Source: Ruminococcus sp. (GTDB taxonomy: Bacteria; Bacillota; Clostridia; Oscillospirales; Ruminococcaceae). From it: 64,000 nt of DNA. Numbering within the stretch: the stretch's first letter is position 1; every line of letters begins with the position of its first letter. The stretch lies in NCBI GenBank assembly GCA_017519145.1, contig JAFWTA010000038.1:1-64000 (forward strand), written 5' to 3'. The notes below the pieces were generated by a model. The model saw nothing but the letters and a program-made list of their open reading frames with translations, had not been told where the DNA came from and made no database searches. Positions 1 to 7,185 of the stretch are shown here, piece by piece. The position numbers were made by a program, and so were the translations under genes.

Positions 1-209
1 GGTGCACCAGTTGTCATGCCAATGGCACAGCTGGGCAGCTAAGTGCGGAACGGATAAACGCTGAAGGCATCTAAGCGTGAAGCCGACCTTAAGATAAGAT
101 ATCCCTTCGTAAGAGTAAGACCTCTCATAGACTATGAGTTTGATAGGCTCAAAGTGTAAGCGTGGTGACACGTTCAGCTTGCGAGTACTAATCGGTCGAG
201 GGCTTTTCC
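1..209 (+). rRNA. 23S rRNA, 3' end (partial)
   Basis: This is the last part of a large-subunit rRNA gene whose body lies before the window. The sequence carries the conserved 3' domain text (ctgaaggcatctaagcgtga, then cgagtactaatcggtcgagg), which is the usual end of bacterial 23S rRNA. It is followed by a short AT-rich spacer and the 5S gene, the normal rrn order. The exact processed end is uncertain by a few bases. Confidence 0.95.
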
Positions 210-277
210 TTTTTACTTCATTCTGTGTTCAGGCCTCGCATTACGCTTTATTCCTTCAAAACTTCAATAATATTTAG

Positions 278-394
<117 letters not shown>

Positions 395-404
395 TATATA
401 GATA

Positions 405-428
405 ATCGGAAGCTAAAAAGCTTCCGAT
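405..428 (+). terminator. Hairpin between 5S and tRNA
   Basis: A perfect 9-bp stem (ATCGGAAGC / GCTTCCGAT) with a taaaaa loop. There is no proper U-run after it, so it may be a processing stem in the rrn transcript rather than a terminator. Confidence 0.5.
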
Positions 429-439
429 ATCTCTTATAA

Positions 440-513
440 GGGCCATTAGCTCAGTTGGTTAGAGCATCCGGCTCATAACCGGACGGTCTGGGGTTCGAGT
501 CCCTAATGGCCCA
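440..513 (+). tRNA. tRNA with CAT anticodon, probably tRNA-Ile2
   Basis: A complete cloverleaf: acceptor stem GGGCCAT/ATGGCCC, D-arm tagctcagttggtt, anticodon stem TCCGG/CCGGA with loop CTCATAA, and T-arm ggttcgagtcc. The discriminator is A513, and CCA is not encoded. A CAT anticodon may mean initiator Met, elongator Met or the lysidine-modified Ile2. A paired first base argues against initiator. C4-G69 and C5-G68 are the acceptor pairs described for recognition by TilS, so Ile2 is favoured over elongator Met. Confidence 0.9.
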
Positions 514-520
514 CTGAAAA

Positions 521-552
521 GCCTCACTGTTTACACAGTGAGGCTTTGTTTT
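521..552 (+). terminator. Terminator of the rRNA/tRNA transcript
   Basis: A 10-bp perfect stem (GCCTCACTGT / ACAGTGAGGC, loop ttac) followed by tttgtttt. It is a good rho-independent terminator and ends the rrn-tRNA unit. Confidence 0.85.
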
Positions 553-598
553 ATTATGTGTTTTTTTCGTCGGGGCATAAGATCAACAGCCCCGATCG

Positions 599-1363
599 TT
601 AATCAATCGTGACATATTCGAGTATGTCATTTACATCATTTCTGCTGATACCCTCTACGAGAAGAAGTTCATAGACGTTATGAAAGTCTCCGTTTTCCTC
701 TCTGAAGGAAATAATATTCTGCGCCTTGTCCTCATCGATGTGGGGAAGCAGTATCAGAGTTGCTACATCTGCACTGTTGATATTTATTGGCGCAGCTTCC
801 TCAAGAGTAAGAGTCGGCTCATCATGCTCATTTTCAATTTCAGGCTCATCGTAATAGTCATCAACAGTAACTGCTTCCTCAGTATCATAGACCGGATCAA
901 TGACATAAATGTTATCTCTGATATCAGCGAATATGCTCTCACCGATTCCCTTGACATTCATGATCTCCTCGATATTTCGGAAACCGCCGTGTTCATTACG
1001 GTACCTGATTATTTCATCGGCGAGAACGTCGCCGATGCCTTTAAGTTTTGCAAGATCATCTGCTCCTGCGGAGTTTATGTCGAGATATACATACTCGGCT
1101 GTAGTCTCCGCAGTATTTGTTTCAGAAGCTTTTGATGCTTTGGTGGTAGTAGTTTTAGGAGTGCGTGTTTTCTTTAATGTTGTTTTTATAGTTTGTATTT
1201 CACTGACCTCAGTTGTGAGGACGTCATTATGGCTTTCTATTATTACTGTGGTTGTGTTTTTCTTAGAATCACTGATATGGAAATAGAACGTGGCTGCAAG
1301 AACAGCTGCCGCTGAACAAACAGTGTAGAGCAGATATTTTGATACGGATTTTTTGCTTTTCAA
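599..1363 (-). CDS. ComEA-like membrane-anchored helix-hairpin-helix protein
   Basis: A 254-residue protein. ComEA proteins bind DNA non-specifically outside the membrane during DNA uptake. Seen here: one N-terminal membrane segment (residues about 8-25), a Thr-rich linker, then two separate ComEA-type helix-hairpin-helix units. The first begins near DINSAGADDL with GIG hairpins; the second near NINSADVATL. Most ComEA proteins have only one such unit. The start is taken as TTG at 1363 because AGAGGTGA lies just upstream; the in-frame ATG further out (1423) has no ribosome site. The gene stands alone behind the rrn operon. Whether the cell is competent is unknown from this window. Confidence 0.8.
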   Translation of the reverse strand: MKSKKSVSKYLLYTVCSAAAVLAATFYFHISDSKKNTTTVIIESHNDVLTTEVSEIQTIKTTLKKTRTPKTTTTKASKASETNTAETTAEYVYLDINSAGADDLAKLKGIGDVLADEIIRYRNEHGGFRNIEEIMNVKGIGESIFADIRDNIYVIDPVYDTEEAVTVDDYYDEPEIENEHDEPTLTLEEAAPININSADVATLILLPHIDEDKAQNIISFREENGDFHNVYELLLVEGISRNDVNDILEYVTID

Positions 1364-1440
1364 AATATCACCTCTGCTTTTATCATAGCATATCACACGA
1401 CAAAAATCAACAAAATCCGACAATATAAACTTTTAAGAAA

Positions 1441-1466
1441 GGCTGACCTCCTTGTGGAAGTCAGCC
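1441..1466. terminator. Terminator after the alpha-galactosidase operon
   Basis: A 7-bp stem (GGCTGAC / GTCAGCC) with flanking A and T runs. It lies 3' of the minus-strand operon and could stop transcription in either direction. Confidence 0.65.
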
Positions 1467-1471
1467 TTTTA

Positions 1472-3100
1472 TTACATGGAGTACCTTTTTATATATTTCT
1501 TACCGCTGACGATAAAACGCAGAGTAAGTGTATCATCGTTCAGATCTGCCGAGACAATTTCAGCGTCCTTTATCTTCATGATTCTGGAAAGCTCTTTTAT
1601 CTCTTTCTCAGTGTAGTCGTAAAAATTATCTGAGGTGAACAGCACACTTCCCATCATTGCATTGACCTCTGCAAGGCAGTATTTCTGCTCGTCCGAAAGA
1701 GAATTATTGCATGGGCGCAGCAGGAATACATCGGGGTCACTGAGAAATGCTCTCTTGTTCAGCTGTCTGCGGAACACCGTATTCAGAATTGAGTTTCTTG
1801 TACTTATCCTCTCACGGTGCATAAGTCTCATGTGAGGCTTGTCATTCCAGTCAAGGCTGACATCGCAGCCTATTCGGCAGTAGTCCGCCTTGCCGAATGC
1901 AGATGCAAGGGGAACACCGCAGGCAAGTATAAGAGCATCGCCTGCACATTCTCTCAGCAGATCCATTGCGTCAGCCATTATCTGTCCTCTTGTTTTATCG
2001 GGACGGGGAACGATACAGGCTGCATACAGAAAGTCCAGTTTGAGAAGCTTATATCCCCATTCGTTTACGATAGTATCTATGACGAACCGTATGTACTCCT
2101 GAACCTCAGAGTTGTAGATATCCAGTGCATAGAATCCGCTCCAGTTTGAGCCGCCTTTTACATAGCCGTTATCACTGTCGAGGACCAGCCATTCCTTATT
2201 GTTCCTGAACAGCTCTGAGTCCTCCTCGCAGACAAAGGGGGCGAGCCATATACCGGGAGTAAGTCCTGCTGCTTTTATATCATCGGCAGTTTTTTTCATG
2301 AGCTTGGGAAACTTTTCTTTGTCCACCGACAGCCAGTCTCCGACAGCGGTCTGCCAGCCGTCATCTATCTGGAAAACATCTGCTTTCAGAGTCAGAGCAT
2401 TGAGACCGATAAGGTCATTATTGATGGTGTCCTCGTCGATGTTCTGATAGTGGTCATACCAGCTTGTATATCCGAAAACAGGCTTATCGGTTCGCGGCTT
2501 GATGTCAAGTGCGGAGAAGTAGCCGTCAAAGACCTCTTTCTCGGTTCCATCGGCGATATAGAGCTTCAGAGCCTGCCATTTGCCGTTTATGGTAAGTCCC
2601 TCGCAGTCCTTCTGAGCGCAGATGAAGTCCTTGTCGGTCTGGGTGATGAACTGCGTAAAGCCGCTGTTCTCGGCAAGAGAGCCGAAGAAGCAGTACCTGT
2701 CGTCCTGTCTGATATAGCCGTAGGACCAGCCGTGCATATCGTCACCGTAGCTGCTGAAATTATAGTCGCCGTACTGTGAAAAGGCATACCTATTACGGAT
2801 AGCAGAGGGAATGTGGCTGATACCGTGCATTTTGTCGCAGACACCGTGTTCCACCGAGTCCGTCCACGTCTGGTAACCGTTGAGAAATATTTTATCATTC
2901 TCCGAGAATTCATACTCAAAAAGAGCCAGAATTTTCATTATGGTTATTTCTTTGTTGGAGCTGACAGTGACGGAAAAAACATCGTCATCTGTGGTGATAT
3001 CCAGTTCCATACGGTCGTTCCTGAGTGAACTGGAGGTCATCGCCATGAAGTCGTCATCGCCGTCTTTGTAGAGAAATTGCAGGGATTTGAATTTAAGCAT
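1472..3100 (-). CDS. GH36-family alpha-galactosidase
   Basis: A 542-residue cytoplasmic enzyme (no signal peptide) that would remove alpha-1,6-galactose from raffinose-type or galactomannan oligosaccharides. The GH36 (clan GH-D) barrel is clear: FQIDDGWQ, then LLKLDFLYAA with the nucleophile Asp near residue 356, and CRIGCDVS with the acid/base Asp near 413. It is shorter than the roughly 720-residue GH36 enzymes and lacks much of their N-terminal sandwich. The start is ATG 3100, with GAGGAGGA upstream. This ATG overlaps the end of the transporter gene by 8 bp, so the two are probably translationally coupled. Substrate is inferred from family; an oligosaccharide transferase role cannot be excluded. 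Confidence 0.85.
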   Translation of the reverse strand: MLKFKSLQFLYKDGDDDFMAMTSSSLRNDRMELDITTDDDVFSVTVSSNKEITIMKILALFEYEFSENDKIFLNGYQTWTDSVEHGVCDKMHGISHIPSAIRNRYAFSQYGDYNFSSYGDDMHGWSYGYIRQDDRYCFFGSLAENSGFTQFITQTDKDFICAQKDCEGLTINGKWQALKLYIADGTEKEVFDGYFSALDIKPRTDKPVFGYTSWYDHYQNIDEDTINNDLIGLNALTLKADVFQIDDGWQTAVGDWLSVDKEKFPKLMKKTADDIKAAGLTPGIWLAPFVCEEDSELFRNNKEWLVLDSDNGYVKGGSNWSGFYALDIYNSEVQEYIRFVIDTIVNEWGYKLLKLDFLYAACIVPRPDKTRGQIMADAMDLLRECAGDALILACGVPLASAFGKADYCRIGCDVSLDWNDKPHMRLMHRERISTRNSILNTVFRRQLNKRAFLSDPDVFLLRPCNNSLSDEQKYCLAEVNAMMGSVLFTSDNFYDYTEKEIKELSRIMKIKDAEIVSADLNDDTLTLRFIVSGKKYIKRYSM

Positions 3101-4481
3101 TTTTGCTGTCCTCCTCGATGTGGGTGATAACTTTCTTTTCGTCATACTTCAGGAATACCAGTCCGCCGAGCAGACAGAGCACAGCAGCAAGTACAGCTGT
3201 GAGCCTGTAGCCCAGACCGTAGCCGCTGCTGCCTTTCTGGACGTCGCTGTTTATGAGAGCGATACTCGTGAACATCAGCATTGCAAGGGACTGTCCCAGC
3301 TTAAAGGCGAATGTCCTTGCCGCATAGAACATACCCTGACGGCTCTCGCCTGTGTCAAGCTTGTCCGCCTCGGAGATGTCAGCTACAACAGCCTGAGGAA
3401 GTATACCCAGTATCGCCATGGGAACAGCTGCAAGAACAGCGATTATCACTCCGTAGACCATAGCCGGGATACCGATGAGACCTGCGGCAGAAGTTACAAG
3501 AAATGCAAATGAGAAGAACAGGAATGCAAAAGCAATGAGCTTCTTCTTGCCCATCTTCTTTGAGAAGATATTGACCAGCGGATAGAACGCCAGAGAGACT
3601 ACTGTCATTATGGCGAACAGTGGGAAGGTCATGCCGGAGCCAAGTCCCAGAAGTACAGTGATGTAGAATGACAGACCTGTCTGGAAAAGGGTCAGACCTA
3701 TCCAGTAGAGTATATCAGAGCACACGAAAACGCGGAAGTCCTTGTTCCTGAACGTAGCAAGGAGAGACTTGAAAGCTGTGCTCTTGCTGGGAGTCGTGTC
3801 CGCGTACAGGTTCTCATCAATGAGAAAAGCAGGAACCAGCATACATATCACCGCGATTGCTGCCAGTATAGCGATAGTCACTCTGAAGCTTGCGGCATAG
3901 CCGAGACTGTTCATGAAGATACCTGCAATATTCGGCACAAGATAGGCGATAGCCGTTCCGAAGAAATAGGTAACGGAAATGAATGTGGAGAGATTGATCC
4001 TTGTGTTCTGAGTGCTGCCCAGCTCGGGGATAAGAGCGTTATACGGCGTGCAGTAGCAGGTCATGCAGAAATAGAACAGCATGGCAAAAACAAAGAGAAA
4101 TACTGCATTGCCCATGCTCTTTTCACCGAAAGGAGATACGAACATAAGAACAGTGACTACTCCGAATGGGATAGCTGCAAAGCGCATAAAGGGTATACGT
4201 CTGCCGAGCCTGTGCTTCAGCGAGTCGGACTTTCCTGCGATATATGGGTCGGTAACTGCATCGAAGATACGTCCGAATGCGGTTATGATACCGATAGCAG
4301 TGAGACCGATGAATGTCCCCTTGGGTATGAACAGGAGCTGACCCTTGTCCAACTCCTCGCTGCTGGGCTGATAGAAGAATACCAGCCAGTTGGCGATAAT
4401 ACCAGAGAGCAGTGACCAGCCAAGCTGACCGACCGCAAATATCCATAATACTTTGTTTGTCGCAGTCTTTCTTGTCTGCAT
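3093..4481 (-). CDS. MFS sugar transporter, GPH (MelB-like) family
   Basis: A 462-residue protein with about 12 hydrophobic segments and the GPH-family start (GQLGWSLLSG, then FYQPSS), the DPYIAGKSD cytoplasmic-loop text and RRIPFMRF. GPH carriers import glycosides such as melibiose with a cation. It lies between a TetR regulator (9 bp upstream) and the alpha-galactosidase (8-bp overlap), which suggests import of alpha-galactosides that the enzyme then cuts inside the cell. The substrate is inferred from the neighbours. Confidence 0.85.
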   Translation of the reverse strand: MQTRKTATNKVLWIFAVGQLGWSLLSGIIANWLVFFYQPSSEELDKGQLLFIPKGTFIGLTAIGIITAFGRIFDAVTDPYIAGKSDSLKHRLGRRIPFMRFAAIPFGVVTVLMFVSPFGEKSMGNAVFLFVFAMLFYFCMTCYCTPYNALIPELGSTQNTRINLSTFISVTYFFGTAIAYLVPNIAGIFMNSLGYAASFRVTIAILAAIAVICMLVPAFLIDENLYADTTPSKSTAFKSLLATFRNKDFRVFVCSDILYWIGLTLFQTGLSFYITVLLGLGSGMTFPLFAIMTVVSLAFYPLVNIFSKKMGKKKLIAFAFLFFSFAFLVTSAAGLIGIPAMVYGVIIAVLAAVPMAILGILPQAVVADISEADKLDTGESRQGMFYAARTFAFKLGQSLAMLMFTSIALINSDVQKGSSGYGLGYRLTAVLAAVLCLLGGLVFLKYDEKKVITHIEEDSKNA

Positions 4482-4490
4482 AAAGACACC

Positions 4491-5138
4491 TCATTCCTTT
4501 CTGAGAAAGAAAACGGCAGCCTCGATTATCATGCTCAGTTCGTCCTCAGCGTGTGAGAAGTCATCATTGGGGAGAAGCTCTCCCTGAATGAGTTTTTTGC
4601 TGAGTTCCATGAGCGTATGTGCGAATGAAAGATAGAACATTCTGATATCGGGTATCTCGCGGACAGTTCCGTCAGCTATACCCATCATATATGAATTTTC
4701 AAATACGGGATAGAAGTTGATGATGGATTTCTCGTATTCTTTAAGATCCTTCTTAGGGATATCCTCGGAGATGAGCAGGAGGTCAAATTCGGACAGAAGC
4801 CGCATGAAGCCGGGGTGAGCTTCATAGAGGACAATGAACATTCTCATCAGGTCGCTGAGCTGCTTTATGCCTGACTGTGAAAGAAATACCTCTGACTCGA
4901 ATATGCCGCTGAACATCTTATTAAGTTCATTCCACATATAGGTCATTGCTGCGATGGTGATGCCGTTTTTTGTTCCGAACCAGCGATAGAGAGTAGCAAC
5001 GCCGATACCGCACTCGTCGGCGATGTCGGTCATTTTAACAGAGTCGATGCCGTTTTTGAGAAAGAGCTGAGCGCTGACCTCTACCGCTTTCTCATACCGC
5101 TTATTTTTCAAGCTATCGTGAGAAATTTCATTTTCCAC
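4491..5138 (-). CDS. TetR-family transcriptional regulator
   Basis: A 215-residue regulator. The N-terminal 60 residues are the TetR helix-turn-helix (SAQLFLKNGIDSVKMTDIAD, then GVATLYRWFGTKNG). The remainder is a helical ligand domain. The start is GTG 5138, with AGGAGG 8 bases upstream. It is the first gene of the transporter/alpha-galactosidase operon, so it probably regulates its own operon. The promoter upstream is covered by two matching palindromes, so it is very likely autorepressed. The inducer is unknown. Confidence 0.9.
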   Translation of the reverse strand: MENEISHDSLKNKRYEKAVEVSAQLFLKNGIDSVKMTDIADECGIGVATLYRWFGTKNGITIAAMTYMWNELNKMFSGIFESEVFLSQSGIKQLSDLMRMFIVLYEAHPGFMRLLSEFDLLLISEDIPKKDLKEYEKSIINFYPVFENSYMMGIADGTVREIPDIRMFYLSFAHTLMELSKKLIQGELLPNDDFSHAEDELSMIIEAAVFFLRKE

Positions 5139-5158
5139 TTGACAAACCTCCTTTTTTG

Positions 5159-5195
5159 TGATAGACTATATATCAAATGATAGACAATCTATCAA
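5159..5195. promoter_or_regulatory. TetR operator pair overlapping the TetR promoter
   Basis: Two adjacent 17-bp palindromes. 5178-5194 is TGATAGACAATCTATCA, a perfect 7-bp inverted repeat with a 3-bp centre. 5159-5175 is TGATAGACTATATATCA, with one mismatch. Centres are 19 bp apart. On the minus strand a promoter (TTGATA, 17 bp, TATATA; 5195 to 5167) lies wholly inside them and drives the TetR gene. Binding here would block that promoter and could also affect the divergent gene at 5254. Confidence 0.8.
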
Positions 5196-5253
5196 TCTTT
5201 TGAATAATTTTAACATATTTCACGAACTTTGTCAAGAGTCTGGAGGCGATTTT

Positions 5254-6708
5254 ATGGACAGATCCAAATTTATTTTTGAAAATGAGATATCTGAGCGTGC
5301 CTACAAGAAGGCTGTGAAGAACAAGGCTAAGTTTATCCGCAAGTACGGAGATGACACAGATGCTGTCTATCATCTCGCCCCGAAGGCAGCTCCTGCTATC
5401 GGAAAAGCTCTCGGAGTCCGTCAGCTTGTGCTGTCGGACAGCAGCGAGTGCAGATTTGACGGGAAAAGTCTCATTATAGGAAATATCCGCATGGGCTTCG
5501 GACACTATCGCATTTCCATGGCGATAGCTTCTGCGGCACATTCCATGGGCTATGAGCCCTATTGGTTCGACCTCCATTCGTTCAAGGACGCAGCCTGCGG
5601 AAAGATAATAGCAGAGCAGAATGACCTCTATTCTCTGGGGTCACGGCTGTCACAGCGGTTCGGACTTTTCAACAAGCTTGTCTGGGAGCCGCTCAACAGT
5701 GAGGGCTTTCGGAAGCTGACATATAACAGCTCCGATCAGAAGACGGCAGAGCTTATGACGGCGGTATTCTGCGATCTGCCTAAGGATATACCATTTGTGG
5801 CAACTCATGTATGGCCCTCACAGGCAGCGGTTCACGCAGGCCTTACCAACGTAGTCAATGCCATTCCCGATAACTGGCCTATGGGACTTCATCTCTCAGA
5901 GGGAGCTATACACACGGTGCAGACTCCGTCCTCATATCTCGGCTACCGCGCTCTGAGGGGAATGGACAAAAAGCGTCAGCTGAAGCCCATGCCCAAGGAT
6001 GCCATAGTTTATACGGGGCATTATATCGACCACGAGCTTGTTTCTAACATCGAAAGGGACTGCATAAAGCGCGTGTACAGGGCGGCAGGCGGCAAGTCCA
6101 AGCGCTGGCTCATGTCAGTAGGCGGTGCAGGCGCACAGAAGGAGATATTTGCGGCGGTCATCAGAAAGCTTCTTCCGGAGATAAAGGCGGGCAGAGCGTC
6201 ACTGTTTATAAATGTGGGGGACCATGCTGCGGTCTGGCGCGACCTGCTTACTGAGATCCCTCAGATGAAACCGTTCCTCCACGAGCACTTTGACGACTTC
6301 AAGGAGACACAGCGCTTCTGCTCAGAGGTGTATGAAAGGGAAGTGAGCGGTATTCACGCATTCTGCCATTCGGATATATTTGCGGCGGTGTACTCCACCA
6401 ATCTGCTCTTGAGGTGCAGTGATATTCTCATAACAAAGCCCAGTGAGCTGGCATTCTATCCCATCCCGAAGCTGATGATAAAGCGCGTAGGCGGTCATGA
6501 GGCGTGGGGAGCTATCCGATCAGCGGAGATCGGCGACGGTACATATGAGTGCTCAACTCCTGCGGAGACTATCGCAATGATAGACATGATACAGAACGGC
6601 GGCGATATCATCGAGAAAATGTGCAAGCATATCATTACCGCAAAGAAGGCAGGTATATATGACGGTGCCTACCATGCCGTAGAGCTTGCAGTAGGATCTG
6701 ATAAGTGA
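5254..6708 (+). CDS. Uncharacterised GT-B-like protein
   Basis: A 484-residue soluble protein that I cannot assign with certainty. Near residue 70 it has a strand followed by GNIRMGFGHYRISMAIASAA, like the glycine-rich N-terminal loop of MGDG-synthase/MurG-type glycosyltransferases. Near residue 395 it has CSDILITKPSELAFYPIPK, like the C-terminal sugar-nucleotide half of those enzymes. A GT-B fold is therefore inferred; the substrate is unknown. The start is ATG 5254, with TGGAGGCGAT upstream; a longer reading frame runs back through the operators but is unlikely. It is divergent from the TetR gene and shares its operator region, so it may be a target of TetR. Confidence 0.6.
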   Translation: MDRSKFIFENEISERAYKKAVKNKAKFIRKYGDDTDAVYHLAPKAAPAIGKALGVRQLVLSDSSECRFDGKSLIIGNIRMGFGHYRISMAIASAAHSMGYEPYWFDLHSFKDAACGKIIAEQNDLYSLGSRLSQRFGLFNKLVWEPLNSEGFRKLTYNSSDQKTAELMTAVFCDLPKDIPFVATHVWPSQAAVHAGLTNVVNAIPDNWPMGLHLSEGAIHTVQTPSSYLGYRALRGMDKKRQLKPMPKDAIVYTGHYIDHELVSNIERDCIKRVYRAAGGKSKRWLMSVGGAGAQKEIFAAVIRKLLPEIKAGRASLFINVGDHAAVWRDLLTEIPQMKPFLHEHFDDFKETQRFCSEVYEREVSGIHAFCHSDIFAAVYSTNLLLRCSDILITKPSELAFYPIPKLMIKRVGGHEAWGAIRSAEIGDGTYECSTPAETIAMIDMIQNGGDIIEKMCKHIITAKKAGIYDGAYHAVELAVGSDK

Positions 6709-6838
6709 TATTATTGTGCTTAAAGCTAAAATGTAAGAATAGTGCTATTAATACGGCATATATGCTGTAACACCGTTATATAAATTGCAATTCAGCAATT
6801 TTTGGTCAGAAATCCGCAATTATTGACATCACTTTGCG

Positions 6839-6883
6839 AAGCTCGCAGATTTGCCTGTTTTAGGGCGTTTCTGCGAGCTTTTT
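6839..6883 (+). terminator. Terminator of the GT-B-like gene
   Basis: An 11-bp perfect stem (AAGCTCGCAGA / TCTGCGAGCTT) with a 20-nt loop, ending in a T-run. It lies about 130 bp past the stop codon; nothing gene-like lies between. Confidence 0.7.
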
Positions 6884-6920
6884 CAGCACAAAAATGTCAT
6901 TTGAACGGCAGCATTGTTTC

Positions 6921-6949
6921 TTGACTTTTTATTGGAAATAAGTTATAAT
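6921..6949 (+). promoter_or_regulatory. Distal promoter (P1) of the xylanase region
   Basis: TTGACT, 17 bp, TATAAT. Transcription would begin near 6956, giving a leader of about 230 nt before the xylanase start. The region 6709-7185 is otherwise non-coding. Confidence 0.65.
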
Positions 6950-7023
6950 TAATTCAAGTTTTAATGTGCATTTGTGTGCATATTCATTAAATTATGCTGA
7001 TGCGTTAATTTAATTTACTCATT

Positions 7024-7076
7024 GGCGCTTTCGCACAAATCCGGAAGCCTGAAGCTGTGCGAATTGCCGATTTTTT
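7024..7076 (+). promoter_or_regulatory. Attenuator-like hairpin in the xylanase leader
   Basis: TTCGCACA (7030-7037) pairs with TGTGCGAA (7056-7063). Outside a small internal loop, GGC (7024-7026) pairs with GCC (7066-7068). GA and six T follow directly. This looks like an intrinsic terminator placed between two promoters. It could attenuate P1 transcripts or end a short RNA of roughly 120 nt. Confidence 0.5.
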
Positions 7077-7116
7077 GCGTATCGTCGGATTGTCCACCCG
7101 ATATGTAAAAAGTAGG

Positions 7117-7145
7117 TTGTTTTATTTTTACCTGCACGGTATAAT
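7117..7145 (+). promoter_or_regulatory. Proximal promoter (P2) of the xylanase gene
   Basis: TTGTTT, 17 bp, TATAAT, ending 40 bp before the start codon. It lies after the hairpin, so transcripts from it escape any attenuation. Confidence 0.65.
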
Positions 7146-7185
7146 AAAAATGGAGAAATTTTGATAATTATAAGGAGTGATGCAA

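Noticed and set aside
5158-5253. Longer start for the GT-B-like gene
   Set aside because: It would be translated from inside the operators and lacks a ribosome site; ATG 5254 has a strong one.
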